From positions 1,488,001 through 1,552,000 of the forward strand of contig CP021227.1 of assembly GCA_003999685.1 (NCBI GenBank): a DNA stretch of 64,000 nucleotides. The letters are read 5' to 3'. This DNA comes from Taiwanofungus camphoratus (taxonomy: Eukaryota > Basidiomycota > Agaricomycetes > Polyporales > Taiwanofungaceae). Under the pieces are notes generated by a model, which was not told where the DNA came from, did not search any database, and saw nothing but the letters and a program-made list of their open reading frames with translations. The position numbers and the translations under genes were made by a program. Below, one piece after another: positions 21,925 through 32,560 of the stretch. Positions within the stretch are counted from its first letter, which is position 1. Every line of letters begins with the position of its first letter.

Positions 21925-24115
21925 CGATTCTGACATATTCCCCCCGCAGTGCTGAATTTTTTCACTCTGAATATGAGCCCTGGAACGGATAACAACTTTT
22001 GGTTCCTTGATCAGGAAATTTGCGGTCATACGTCATTTACAAAATTACCAGTCTCCCCACCAGTGATGTCCTGCTATTCATTGTATTTCACCTACCACTA
22101 TGTCCATTTCCCTAGCTGGCTGGGGAACCTTGCGTCGGACGCAGCCATCAAGTACATCTCAACAACTAGTTTATCTGCGCAGCCAATGCTGGAATTCCTC
22201 CGCTCTCTGTTTCCCCGCGTCTTTTCCGAGGCCTTGCGAATCACTCGATCATACTCAAGTTCAATGTGGCTCGCGTCATACCGTTCCTCTGAATACGTTG
22301 GTCACAATCTGCAAGGCAGGCCCCCAAGTCCGTATTACACCGAGATTTCCGATACCAAGGAGCTGAAACCATGTATGGAGATATCCGGAGGCACGAGCGA
22401 GGCCGTCACAGGTGCTGCTGGTCCGGACGCGCACTCGAATTAAGGTGTTCTGCTAGGTGTGCGCGCGCCGATGAGGTCTGCGGCCATCGGGCCCAAGTAC
22501 CGAGGGACAGCAGGCGGAAATATCTCATCGCGCCGTACCGATTCGTGAGCTCAGCTCAGGGTGTCGACACCTTTCTGCGAACCTGCCGTCGACGCTCTTT
22601 CGTTCACGTCGCTACCCGCTGCTCGGTCCAGGACGCAACTGGAAGAGGTGTGTGGCGCCACTGTCCACTGGGATCCCCAGTCCCGTTGGCAACTGCTGGG
22701 GGTTTCGAGGCCACAAATGTCCTCTACTTGTGTCCTCTTACCTGTCTGTATCACCGCTGTCGTTCCGGGCTTCGAGGTTTATCCAGCAATGGAATGGGCG
22801 CGATCATGTGCAGACTCGCTCTTGTGCTCCACCACCTGCGGTTCAGGGTATGTGCAAGGCGGCCTGGGCTGCCCACGCATCGAGCTCAGCTCCCAACTCA
22901 CCCTACCATACAACCACACTCTGCCAGCAGCGCCACTGCAAGCGTCCTCATGTTGCCTTCCCGGGAGCGTTGCTGCCTCCCCCTCGCACGCGTCCTGGAG
23001 ACCACATAAGACGCATACAGCCAGCTGCAGTTCACAAGCCTGACATCCGAGTCATGGACTGGAACGACAGCGAGTCTGCACTCCAACGTAGTCAAGAGCC
23101 CTGATACTACAATACATACACGCTCCGCTACAAAGAGGACTAGGTATACAAATGGGAGAATCTCGTCTGTCGGCCCCACATCACGCCCACTCATGCTCAG
23201 GAGAATTTGCCCAGAAGTATCTTCGCCGGTCGTCCATTGCCGGCACGTGTTGAAGGAGGCGATCAGCGCTTCTTGTACCCCTCCTTGTAGTCCGAGTTGT
23301 ACAAGGCCTGCCGTCAGAAGTCCGCCCAGTCACTCAACAACACGCCGGCGCACCTCTGTGTAAGTGCTCCCGCCATCGTTCGTCCAGCTCGACACGCCGG
23401 GCTGAGCTACATGAGCCGCGTCCGCCTGACTCTTCTTGAAACTATTGCCATGCAACATCACGACAAGCAGTTCTCTTGAACTCGAAGTCATACCTCGAGA
23501 GGCGAGCACTTACGCTGATGCGCGTGAGCCCCTCCGCGAGCGTGCCGCCGTCGCCGACACTGTTATTCGGGAGGAGCTGCCGGACGTTCTGCCAACAGTA
23601 TTGGCTCGGGTCCCTCCCTTATGGCGCAGGATACTTAGTCACCGCCACTTCTGTGCAGCGGCAAAATTGGCGGTTGAACGAAGAATATACATCTATTTCT
23701 AGTACGGGTATCGCCAATGGTACATATATGGAAACGATATTGCCTAAATGGGTGACCCACTTAGGGATGATAATGTCAGGTGACGAAATTGAAAAGTATC
23801 GCTTCGTCAATTTTGAGTCTCAGAAAAATCGCTCTGGTGGAATTGATCTTCATGATAAAAGGAATATTTTGGCTAGATGGATAGGCATTTTATTAAAAAT
23901 TCGACGTGCTTGTTGTTCAAAAGTAACGGTGACTAAGAGTGATGGCGAACAATAATAATTATCGCTGAGGCTGTAAAGTACATTACATGAATCTGGTCTG
24001 AAGTAATTAGGTTCATATCATTATATAACCACGCAGGAGGAACTTGCGAATAAGAATAATCAAATATGCAAGGTCCATACGAAGACCATCGGCACTCGAA
24101 AGATGATCCATGTTC
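21925..24115. other. Unassigned block, reverse partner of 893-3,201
   Basis: This holds the same unidentified content as the left arm, with small insertions and deletions, such as an extra stretch near 22,840-22,860. ORFs overlap in several frames and cannot be joined by clear splice sites. I find no recognisable domain. The last 150 bases are AT-rich and flank the 3' end of the adenylation gene. Confidence 0.5.
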
Positions 24116-25831
24116 TCATGCATTGAAAATCCGATCTAGTTCCGCCTTGAAGGTGTCCTCGACCACTCGCCGTCGTATATTTCCTTTCGTTGCCGTACGC
24201 GGCAGAGTACCTGCGGGAACAACCAACACCATGTTGGAGGAAACGATCCGCTCGTGCAGGTACCGCCTAGCGTGGAAATGCCTTATTTTACCGATGATTT
24301 CCTTTTTGAGGTTTCTCTCGTCCATCGAGATCCTTGGTTCCACAAATAGCACAGGGGAGGGCCGCCCGCTGCCCACGACAATGCAGTCGGCGACCAGCTT
24401 ACTGCAAGTGGCACGAACGTTATCCTCGATCGCCTTCGTGTCGCACCGAAGCGCGCTCGCGCTCTTGATCCAGTCGTCGTTGCGCCCGCAGGAGATATAC
24501 GCACCAGGTGAGACCTCGATGAAGAGATCACCCGTGTGGTAATGCCCGTCGGCACTGCGAAGCGAAGCGTCCGGACAGTCGCCAGACTCGCCGAGGATGA
24601 CGAGCTCCAGGAAACGTGTGTTTGCATTTTGGTAGCCAATCTCGGATTCAGACCAAGTAGGGAAGAATCCATACGAGACTCCCTGCATCGGGCGAAGGGG
24701 AGGGTTGGGTCGTCCCCCGCCGCGGACCGATAAGAGCATGGCGCCGCATTCCGTACTGCCGAAAAGATTAGTCAGTTTCATCCCATTTTGGTATGCCCAT
24801 TCCTCGTCTTCCTGTGGCATTGCCTGTCCTGAGTAAAGAATCTCATCGAGACCACACATGAGAGCAAGCAGCTGAGCGTTTTGCCGCGAGTTACGCATGT
24901 GAATGTTGAGGAAAGCGGGGAACTGGTTGAGGCGGTTCAGACGGCAACGATAGATCATGTCTACCAGTTCGCTGGATGCAAATGCTATTTCGGTAGGTTG
25001 GATGACACACGATCCGTGCTGGAGAGAGCCGAGAAGCATGAAGGTCTGTCCGATATGGCACATGCTTCCCCTGAGAAGGATACACACCGTTAGTGTTGCT
25101 CAAGCACATTTGTAACCGTATACACACATCCAGACCGTGACATCCTGCCGATCAGTATTGATAGGTTTACTGACTTGTCCCGATTTTGAGATGGCTGTGT
25201 CGAGCCACTTGTAGCTGCAGGGGATCAGTTTTGGGCAACCTGATGTCGAACCGGATGTGTGGAAGATCATGATGGTGTCGGTACCTTTTACAGCCACGAG
25301 GGGGAGTGGCGGTGGGGCGTTGCCAAGGTCAATGCCATGAGCATCTATGGCAGGATGGATCGGCAGGGGGCAAGTTGACAGGTGGGGTACGTAAGATGGA
25401 TCGTAAATCAGAGCCTTGGCGTTTGCTTTCTGCAATAGCTCATAAATAACAGTAGGATTGGGGAGTTTGAGAGAGAACAGTTGAGGGATGTATCCGGCTC
25501 TAGCTATCCCATATATATGAAGGACATCGAGATATGTCAAACCGCCTAGCCTGTGTATACAAGTCAGCGACCAGAAGCGAGACCGAGAGGAAGTATTAGA
25601 TTACCATACGCCAACGACGGAGCGTTCTTTGAGGCCGTCTTCTCTTAGAGTGCAAGACCAATATCTCGCGAAGAGCTCAACGTCGGACTGAAATTGGCTG
25701 TAAGTGATTGATGTCCACTCTCGCACTTGATTTCTTTCGCCGTCAATGAGCGGCAGTCTGAAGACTGGGTGAGTAGGATAGTTGGAGGCGCTTTCTACGA
25801 GAATGGTGAGATGTGTCCTGAAAGAAGCCAT
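24116..25831 (-). CDS. Stand-alone adenylate-forming enzyme (right copy, complete)
   Basis: Three exons (25831-25605, 25550-25128, 25070-24116) are in phase and give 534 residues. The enzyme would activate a carboxylate with ATP. Motifs in order are RAGYIPQLFS near residue 95, the phosphate loop HTSGSTSGCPK at about 173-183, FGSTECG at about 320, YHTGDLF at about 395, GRNDDWIKSAS, and LPRTATKGN with the catalytic lysine at about 515. The protein stops just after this last motif. Relatives such as the fungal NRPS-like reductases continue into carrier and reductase domains, and here none follows. It could be a free acyl- or aryl-CoA/AMP ligase, or a trans-acting adenylation partner. The last third is nearly identical to 1-892. 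Confidence 0.88.
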
Positions 25832-27272
25832 CGATTATGAGATGTTAGAATGCGATGAAGTAAATCGGGGGTAAAGTATGAGGTTAGGCCGGGATGCTTA
25901 AAGTAGTGTATGATCAACCGGGTAGAGTGTATGTTTTGTGAAGGACGAGGGACATCTTTCACTGAACGCTTTTATACACTATGCCGGCTCTGTCCAAAAA
26001 GCCGGCCACAGGCGATGTGAGTCTGTCATCGAGAGTAAAATTGTAGAGCGAGGAGACGCCCTAACATTCGAAGGAGTAACGGTATACCAACCGACAGTCA
26101 CGGCGACAATCACAATACAGAGTAGTGCTGCAGCATGATGGGGGCTGTACCATTTCAGTGCTTTGAACTGAGGCGCAAGTTTAGACGGGATTCGTATTGT
26201 CTAGCACGCTTCCGGTACGCGGCAATCTGGCAGTGGCAACATCGTGGGTCCGCCCTCGCCGTGCACGACGGCGCACATGATGTCGTTCCTTTCATCGGAT
26301 AAACTGCAACAGGAGCATGTTTGGGAGTCAAGTCAGTTCTTATTAAATTATGGCAAGCCGCCATGTCGGTAAGGAAGATTTATGCGTGAGAGTCGCGTCA
26401 CAGTCATCATCGACTACGCGTTAATCACGTGATCGTACAAGTTTAGGATCTACGCCGCGACCTTTGGTGGGAGTTCCTTCACTGGTTGCCAGGTACACTG
26501 TACTGTGGTTTCTCATGAGTGCAACTTTTTCTAGCCTCTTTCGTTGTGGTGTTCCTGCTACAAATGCTCGTTCGAAAAAATTGGCGTGTGGTCGAGGACT
26601 GAACAAAGCTGTGCAGCGACACCTCCGATGTCAAAGTTGCCTCCGCGTGATTGAACGGTCCAGCTTATCGGAGCCGCACTGAAACGCGCTATCTTATCCT
26701 ACAGAGCTACTATTAGTTTCTCATGTTCTTTAAAGTCAGCACATCTCTTGAGTCCTCAACGTCAACGGACGTTCGCTTTTGGCCTCAGAACGACAAAGGC
26801 TACGTGTTCAATTGATTTCTTTTTTAGTTGCCGGACCTTCTTTCAGCACCAAATTCCGCATCTAGGACTGGCAAAACTAGTTTGAGCTCCAATAGCGCTT
26901 GCGCGTCTAAGTCATGCCGAATCGTCTCAAGTCTCCTCCCAACAGTTGGCACCCAGGCCAAGCAGTACAAACTTCGGAAATACCAGCACAGGTTCGTGAA
27001 TGTGACCTCGAGGTCTAACCACGGGCTTTTCCGCTGCCCGGACTCTGCGAGACCGTTTCTCCACAAGTCGCATTGTTTAACCGTCTGACTTGCAACAGCA
27101 TCTAGGCAGCTAGCGCCAGCGACGGCGAAACACGTACAACACTAAGCTCTTTTGAATCGTTCCATTACTAGATACGAGTCCATTCTCAGATGATCGAAGT
27201 GTGGGCTCTATCTCCCCTGCGGCGCAATCGACGTCAACAGGCTTTGTACCACGTCGAAACGTGTTAGGTTCC
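25832..27272. other. Intergenic region, no gene seen
   Basis: About 1.4 kb between the start of the adenylation gene and the end of the six-hairpin-glycosidase-like gene. Only short ORFs without family signature are present. The part near 25,832-26,100 is probably the promoter of the adenylation gene. No repeat shared with the left arm can be judged, because that side lies outside the window. Confidence 0.5.
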
Positions 27273-28576
27273 TCAAGATACAGGTCTACCGATAGAACAT
27301 CGACGAGGTTCGTTCTTGTATTTACCTACTGACTTAGTCGTCACGGAAAAACCGTTTTGTGAAGGCTTGACCACAATACGTTCGTCATTTATCCGGAGCA
27401 TTAGATTAAGTATCGGCGCACCCACCTCCCGGAATGATGGCACTGGAATACATGACAAGTGTGATAGGCACTAACGATTCTCTTTTGGCGAAGACACTAG
27501 ATCCAGATTCAATGCTTGCGTCCCACGTTGACAGGATCTTGTCTGTGCACACATTCCAATATTGTGTGTCATGTAAGAGTGAGTCCGGTTCACGTTTCTC
27601 AAGGTGGCATTTGATGCCCAGGTATGTCCCGAATTCGCGGAAGGCGAGACGGTATGCTGTCGGCTCGTCAAAATACCCGTCTTCTAACAAAGTACCTGGA
27701 TTGAACTCAACACGGGCATACACCACGAAGTTGTTAAGTCTCGGACGCACGAAGGCAAGCGATAGCCCGTCTGGTAAGCTGTGTGGCCCATTCCTCTTCA
27801 CCGTCAAACCAGTGCGCGGTCCAAAGTGTCATTCCAAGATCAAGCGGGTCGTCCGATACGTAACGCTGCCACTTTGTGTCAAGGATCCTTTTGTATTCGC
27901 TGATTTCCTGCGAGAGTATTTGTCGATCACCTGCATTGTCGTGCTGGAGGAGGCTGAAAACGACGTAGCCGTCGATAGGGTCAAGGTTCCCTTCCGATCG
28001 CACCAAAGGCCGACTCAAGTCGATGCTCATCTTCCAGTACATCCTTGGCCGCACCGACTGCCGGTCTCTCACAAACCGGGGATGAATGGCCTTCGCCAGC
28101 TCGACTGCGAGGTCATTATAGCGTGGCTCCTTGGACGACCGCGCCATACGGTTCAGTGCAAACATCCAGATAGTGAGGTAGTGGTGATATTGCCCGTCTC
28201 CGTCTCCGCTCGGGTCTTCTTCCTCGTCCTCCTTGCCGATCCGGAGACCCCCTGCGAGTGGATGTGCATCGGTCGCCCCTGGCAGACGCCGGGTACCGTC
28301 GCGCGTATACCCGAGTGTATCATGGACGGTTTGTATCAAACGGGCTGCTAGCGTGTTGTACACGGAGTTAGACGTGAGCGAGCTAAGGGTCAGGAAATTG
28401 ACGACGCCGAACGCGTCGGTCCATAAGTACCTCCCGCGATGGCCTTCGGCCATGGGGGGAGGCGTCCAGTGAGTCGCCTGGGTTGGAGATATCTGGCTGA
28501 AGGGCCCATATATGGTCTGCATCGCTTTGAGGAACTTGGGTAGTATTTCCAGTGATTGATACTTCGCGACTGACAT
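27273..28576 (-). CDS. Six-hairpin glycosidase-like protein
   Basis: Three exons (28576-27751, 27695-27426, 27325-27273) in phase give 382 residues. The sequence matches my memory of a fungal family annotated as six-hairpin (alpha/alpha toroid) glycosidase-like. Landmarks are GRYLWTDAFGVVNFLTL near residue 50, RLPGATDAHPLAGGLRIGK near 97, DGQYHHYLTIWMFALNRM near 126, RPRMYWKMSIDLSRP, EGNLDPIDGYVVF, and FDEPTAYRLAFREFGTYLG. No signal peptide is seen, so it is probably intracellular. The substrate is unknown. The 55-nt first intron restores the frame that otherwise appears to break near 27,750. The last short exon (ending CSIGRPVS) is the least certain part. Confidence 0.75.
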
Positions 28577-29432
28577 TGCAGATTCCTGTGATGTTGATGA
28601 TGTTTCAGTCTGGTTGAATCAGTGATGGATCTGAGATAACCATACGATTTACTGCAGCACTGACGTTCAGGAGGTACAGCGAATGTACATAAGATGAGAT
28701 GTGTACTTGTAGCTCCAGTGAAGGCAAGAATATGCATAATGGCGGGAAACATCAAGCGCTCGATGTGATGCTCTCATGACGTCTAAGGATGGGCTTACAG
28801 GCTGAGGGAGGCGGCGGTAGCAAACTCAAATTCGGGTCCACTCCGCATGGCACTCTGCTAACATAAGTATTGCCTCAGTGATATACATACCCCACATCTA
28901 GAATACATGGAACATAACAGAACAAGCTTTCGAGCCTGAGCGCTGCAATGGCGTCCTTCCGGTAGCGCCGTGACATTAATGAAGCCACGACTATGAGTCC
29001 GTTCCGGTGAAAGTGAGAAGAATACAGTTTCCAGAGCGATACTGTAGAGACCACAATCATTCTCGACATCGACCCCGTTAGTAGAGTCAGTGCATATTGT
29101 CAACCAAATTGTGTCTCTTGATCAATTCTGATTACAGCTGTACAGTGATGCCTGATCGTACACCAAGGTTCCAAGAGAGGGCGTGATCTTGCGAAATAAT
29201 TCGACACTACTTTCCATACTGTGTCATGAAGGGGAAACTCATTCCAAGGCCTAAGCCGCGCGGTCAATACATCACGTGACTAACTCGACACTCCACCACC
29301 AGTGGCAACACTCAAAACCTTGCAACTCGGACCTCCGCGCTGACTTCATCTGCATCTAAGCGCTCTAGCTGTGTGGAGGAATTGTTTAGCTTTATCCTCT
29401 TTGTTATACAATAGTCTACTCTTAACGTAAGG
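28577..29432. other. Divergent promoter region
   Basis: About 860 bases between the starts of two genes pointing away from each other: the glycosidase-like gene on the left and ISY1 on the right. It should hold both promoters. No strong TATA box or recognisable operator was identified, and no further gene was seen. Confidence 0.5.
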
Positions 29433-30674
29433 ATGGTAAGTTGACTCATTCAAAACCTTGGGCAAATGTCTTAACTGTATCTGTATAGGCTCGTAATGAG
29501 GAGAAGGCGCAATCCATGTTGTATCGTTTTCGTGAGGCCCAGGCGGCTGAGCTTGGGCTGGGAACCCGGAGCGATCGTCGACCACGGATGGCGAGTGCAT
29601 GCAAAAGCTTGCGGGAATGTGAACGTTGGAGGGGAGAGATCTTGCGGGAGATCAGTCGAAAAGTGTCCAAAATTCAAGACGGTGAGTCCCATGGCCATTG
29701 ACCGTTTAGCTTTGGATGCAACTTTATGCTCACTATAGCGCTTGTCTAGCTGGTTTGACGGATTATGAGGTCCGAGACTTGAATGACGAGATCAACAAGT
29801 TGATGAGAGAAAAGAGGCATTGGGAAAATCAGATAGTTGCGTTAGGTGGTGCAAATTATAGGAGAAATGTAGCCATGTTGGATGACGACGGAAAGGAGGT
29901 TCCTGGGACGAAAGGCTATAAGTATGTCTTGCTGTTCAATCGGTCTGTCTGGCTTGTTGACTCAATCTGACTTCTGTCAGATATTTTGGGCGTGCCAAAG
30001 AACTCCCGGGAGTGAAGGAACTATTCCAAAGCAAGAAGAAGGAGGAAGACGAGGAGAATCAAGCCCAGAGTTATTACAAAAAATTTGCGAATCAAGGCCC
30101 AGCATATTTCGGAGACCTGGATGAGGCCGGTGGGGATTTGCTAAAATATGAGATGCGTGCGGAAGAAGAAGGTATGTCTTGTTAATGCAAGGTCTTGAAC
30201 GCAATTATATAATGATTGTCCTCAACAGAATGGGACGATGCTTATTCACATCTGCGGTCAGCCTTGGGACTCCCAGCTGATGAACCCACACCTGCCATTC
30301 CCCGACCAACGAAGACGATAGCTACTGTCACATTGTCGGACCTCTCGACTTCAATTCCCTCTCCGGACACGAAGCGGAAGGCTCCCGATGGAGATGTTGA
30401 AATGGCTGAGAACGGTGCAGCCAGCGGGCAGGGAAAGCGTGCGAGATCGGATATCCCATCACAACCTGGGGGAGGTGGCGAAACCGCATCGACACAAGAT
30501 GCGGCGCTTGCTTATGCTCGTGCTACCGCTGCATACATCCCCTTCCTGTCACCAGAGAATTTACTACCACCAAAGTTACCCACAAGGGAGGAAATGGAAG
30601 CATATCTTCTGAGTCTTCGAAAGAAGGCTCTGGTAGAAGAGTATTTCGGAGACGAGCAGTCGCAGGGTGTGTAA
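29433..30674 (+). CDS. ISY1: Pre-mRNA splicing factor ISY1
   Basis: ISY1 is a component of the NineTeen complex and acts in the catalytic spliceosome. Five exons (29433-29435, 29489-29681, 29750-29921, 29981-30171, 30229-30674) give 334 residues in phase. The first exon is only the ATG, so translation continues ATG, intron, GCTCGTAAT. The conserved N-terminus MARNEEKAQSMLYRFREAQA is followed by RRPRMASACKSLRECERWRG, LTDYEVRDLNDEINKLMREK, GANYRRNVAMLDDDG and KGYKYFGRAKELPGVKELF. The C-terminal part is lineage-variable and has a lysine/arginine patch (DTKRKAPDG, QGKRARSD). Introns are 53-68 nt. No breaks were seen. Confidence 0.96.
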
Positions 30675-30926
30675 TTGTATCATTATGTGTTTGTATTTTA
30701 ATGTCCTGTTTTACATGCATGCTATTGGTCTTTTTCAACGGGGCGCCTCCAGTCTGACTACCAGCTCCTGAGCATCTCTGAATAGTCCTGGTGCGGTTCA
30801 TTGAACAATGTATATGATCCAACGATCCATCGTTTGACATGTGCTGACTAAGCTGACGTTCGCTGCCTCTGGAATGACGTGTTAGTCATTGTAGGACAGG
30901 CTAATCTCGCGTTTCCCTTCCCTATA

Positions 30927-31542
30927 TCAACGAACTTCTTAATTAGACGCAAGAGTAGAACAATGGTGAGTTCGAGTAACTTTTTGTTTGGTTGAAGCGC
31001 TGACGCACTCTTAATTTGACCCGTATGGATCGTTTCAAACGAGTGACTACTTTCCCGGGTCAGAAATCCAGTGCCGATCTCACAACTAGACTCTGTTACC
31101 TCCTCGAAGTGTTCTGTGCCCCAGGTAGATGCATCACTTAAGATATGTAAGTTAACGGCATTCAACAGAATCAAGACAGGCTACTACCCAGTCGCTACGC
31201 GCTCCCGGATTTCCCTTTCTATTCTTGCCTCCGTATCTCTTGCACTGTCCTTGTTCGGAATAATGACCGGCACTTGTTGGTGTTGCACAGCGCCCAGGAG
31301 TAGAGCCCATCCCAAGGGATCCTTATCTTCCTCATCAGGTACGTTTTTGACGTAAGTTAGTAAGGGATCACTTCTGTAATTTGGGCGTGGTGTCAGGCGA
31401 TGCGCCAACCATGTAGTCCCGTTCGATGCTGTTCTGGGATGCCATTGGCGGAACATGTATATGCAAAGCAAATACTTGCGCTTTCCAGGATGGATCTCGG
31501 CTTATCGGGGTGCGTGTGCGAGTGTCCGCTTTTTTCTGTCAT
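30927..31542 (-). CDS. Small hypothetical protein, four exons
   Basis: I do not recognise a family. A model with exons 31542-31476, 31428-31188, 31136-31009 and 30937-30927 keeps phase across introns of 47, 51 and 71 nt and gives 148 residues. It starts MTEKSGHSHTHPDKP and contains DPLLTYVKNVPDEEDKDPLG, WALLLGAVQHQQVPVIIPNK and DSARDTEARIEREIRERVA, a charged and probably helical stretch. It lacks a signal peptide and clear membrane segments. It converges on ISY1, 252 bases away. The consistent phase of three introns is the main support; the final 11-base exon is weak. Confidence 0.45.
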
Positions 31543-32560
31543 CTGAACTTAAAATATACATTTTTTTCCTCTGTCCAGTATCACCTTTACTACCTTGTCC
31601 TCAAACTCTATTGGCTAGACGGAGCGGCCCTGGTGCCGTCAAGTTGCGAGTTGGCTCCTCGCAACACTATTTGGAGGTGCCTATTCAGCGATTATCGTTG
31701 GTGTCATGGGCGTCTTTTCTGGTACGGTAGCAATTGGTATACATATACCAAATCCGAGCAGCAGACGTCTGTAGTGAATCTGGCAGGCCTTGCCAGGCTT
31801 GCCTGCTGACACTTTTACAGTTGCCTTTCGTCATGGTTCGTTGGTGTCAAGTCGCGGGTGCGATGCACTTCGTCAATATTGTCCTTTATGCTCCTACTGT
31901 ATCTCACCAGCACTGAGCAGTAAACAGCATCTCAGTTCACCTGTAGCGAGGATTTTTCTTGAGACTATAACAGTACCGAGGGTCACATGGTGAATTGGTT
32001 TAGTTGATCCGGAGAAGCTGGAAGATGCACGACTTTGACACGTTCTACTACTAAGCCATTGTAGGATTGACGTGAGAACTAGCCACGAGCAACTTGACGT
32101 CTCCAACATCATGTATCACGGATCGCATTTCTCGTATTGCGCAGATTGTAACTGTTGGTGTTCTACTTATCCGGATTTCAAAGTAGCAACCGAAGACTTA
32201 TGTCCATGGTGGTGCGGCGCAGTCCAGGACATTTCCGCCAGGTGAGACAATTTACCAGCCAGCGACCGCAACGACGACGTGCTTGATAGCCGCTCAGCAA
32301 ATTCGACCATCTCTGTATTTCATTGGATCTTACGTATCTTACTATCGCTGCAAAATTCGACTCGACCATAGCGCGGGTCCGTTGACCGCAGTCACGGTTC
32401 TAACTCGAATCATATTCGAAGTACATGAGACGCGCTCTCAGGCTGGCGCGTACTCCTGGAGCTACCTCTATAAATGTTCGGAGTTGTTATGTATTGGCCC
32501 TGTTCCATCCCCCGCACACTTCGACATTTCCATCCATTTCTACAGCATTGATAAGCTGTC
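31543..32560. other. Intergenic region upstream of the left ABC transporter
   Basis: About 1 kb. One plus-strand frame near 31,640-31,760 is hydrophobic (WLLATLFGGAYSAIIVGVMG) but has no start or matching splice partners, so I do not call a gene. The region probably holds the promoters of the small minus-strand gene and of the transporter. Confidence 0.45.

Larger units (their letters stand above)
19951..25007 (-). repeat. Inverted duplication A, right arm
   Basis: This is the reverse-orientation partner of 1-5,218; position 892 pairs with 24,116. The right arm shows the full adenylation gene, which continues past 25,007 to 25,831 where the left arm has left the window. It holds the broken twin of the F-box gene. 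Introns and non-coding bases are shared, so the two arms arose by DNA duplication and not by retroposition. Confidence 0.93.

Noticed and set aside
27734-27807. Apparent frameshift in the glycosidase-like gene
   Set aside because: A 55-nt GT-AG intron at 27,750-27,696 joins the two frames exactly, so no lesion is needed.
31620-31770. Hydrophobic plus-strand frame resembling membrane helices
   Set aside because: No start codon, no compatible splice partners, and it lies upstream of a better-supported minus-strand gene. Probably chance or promoter sequence.
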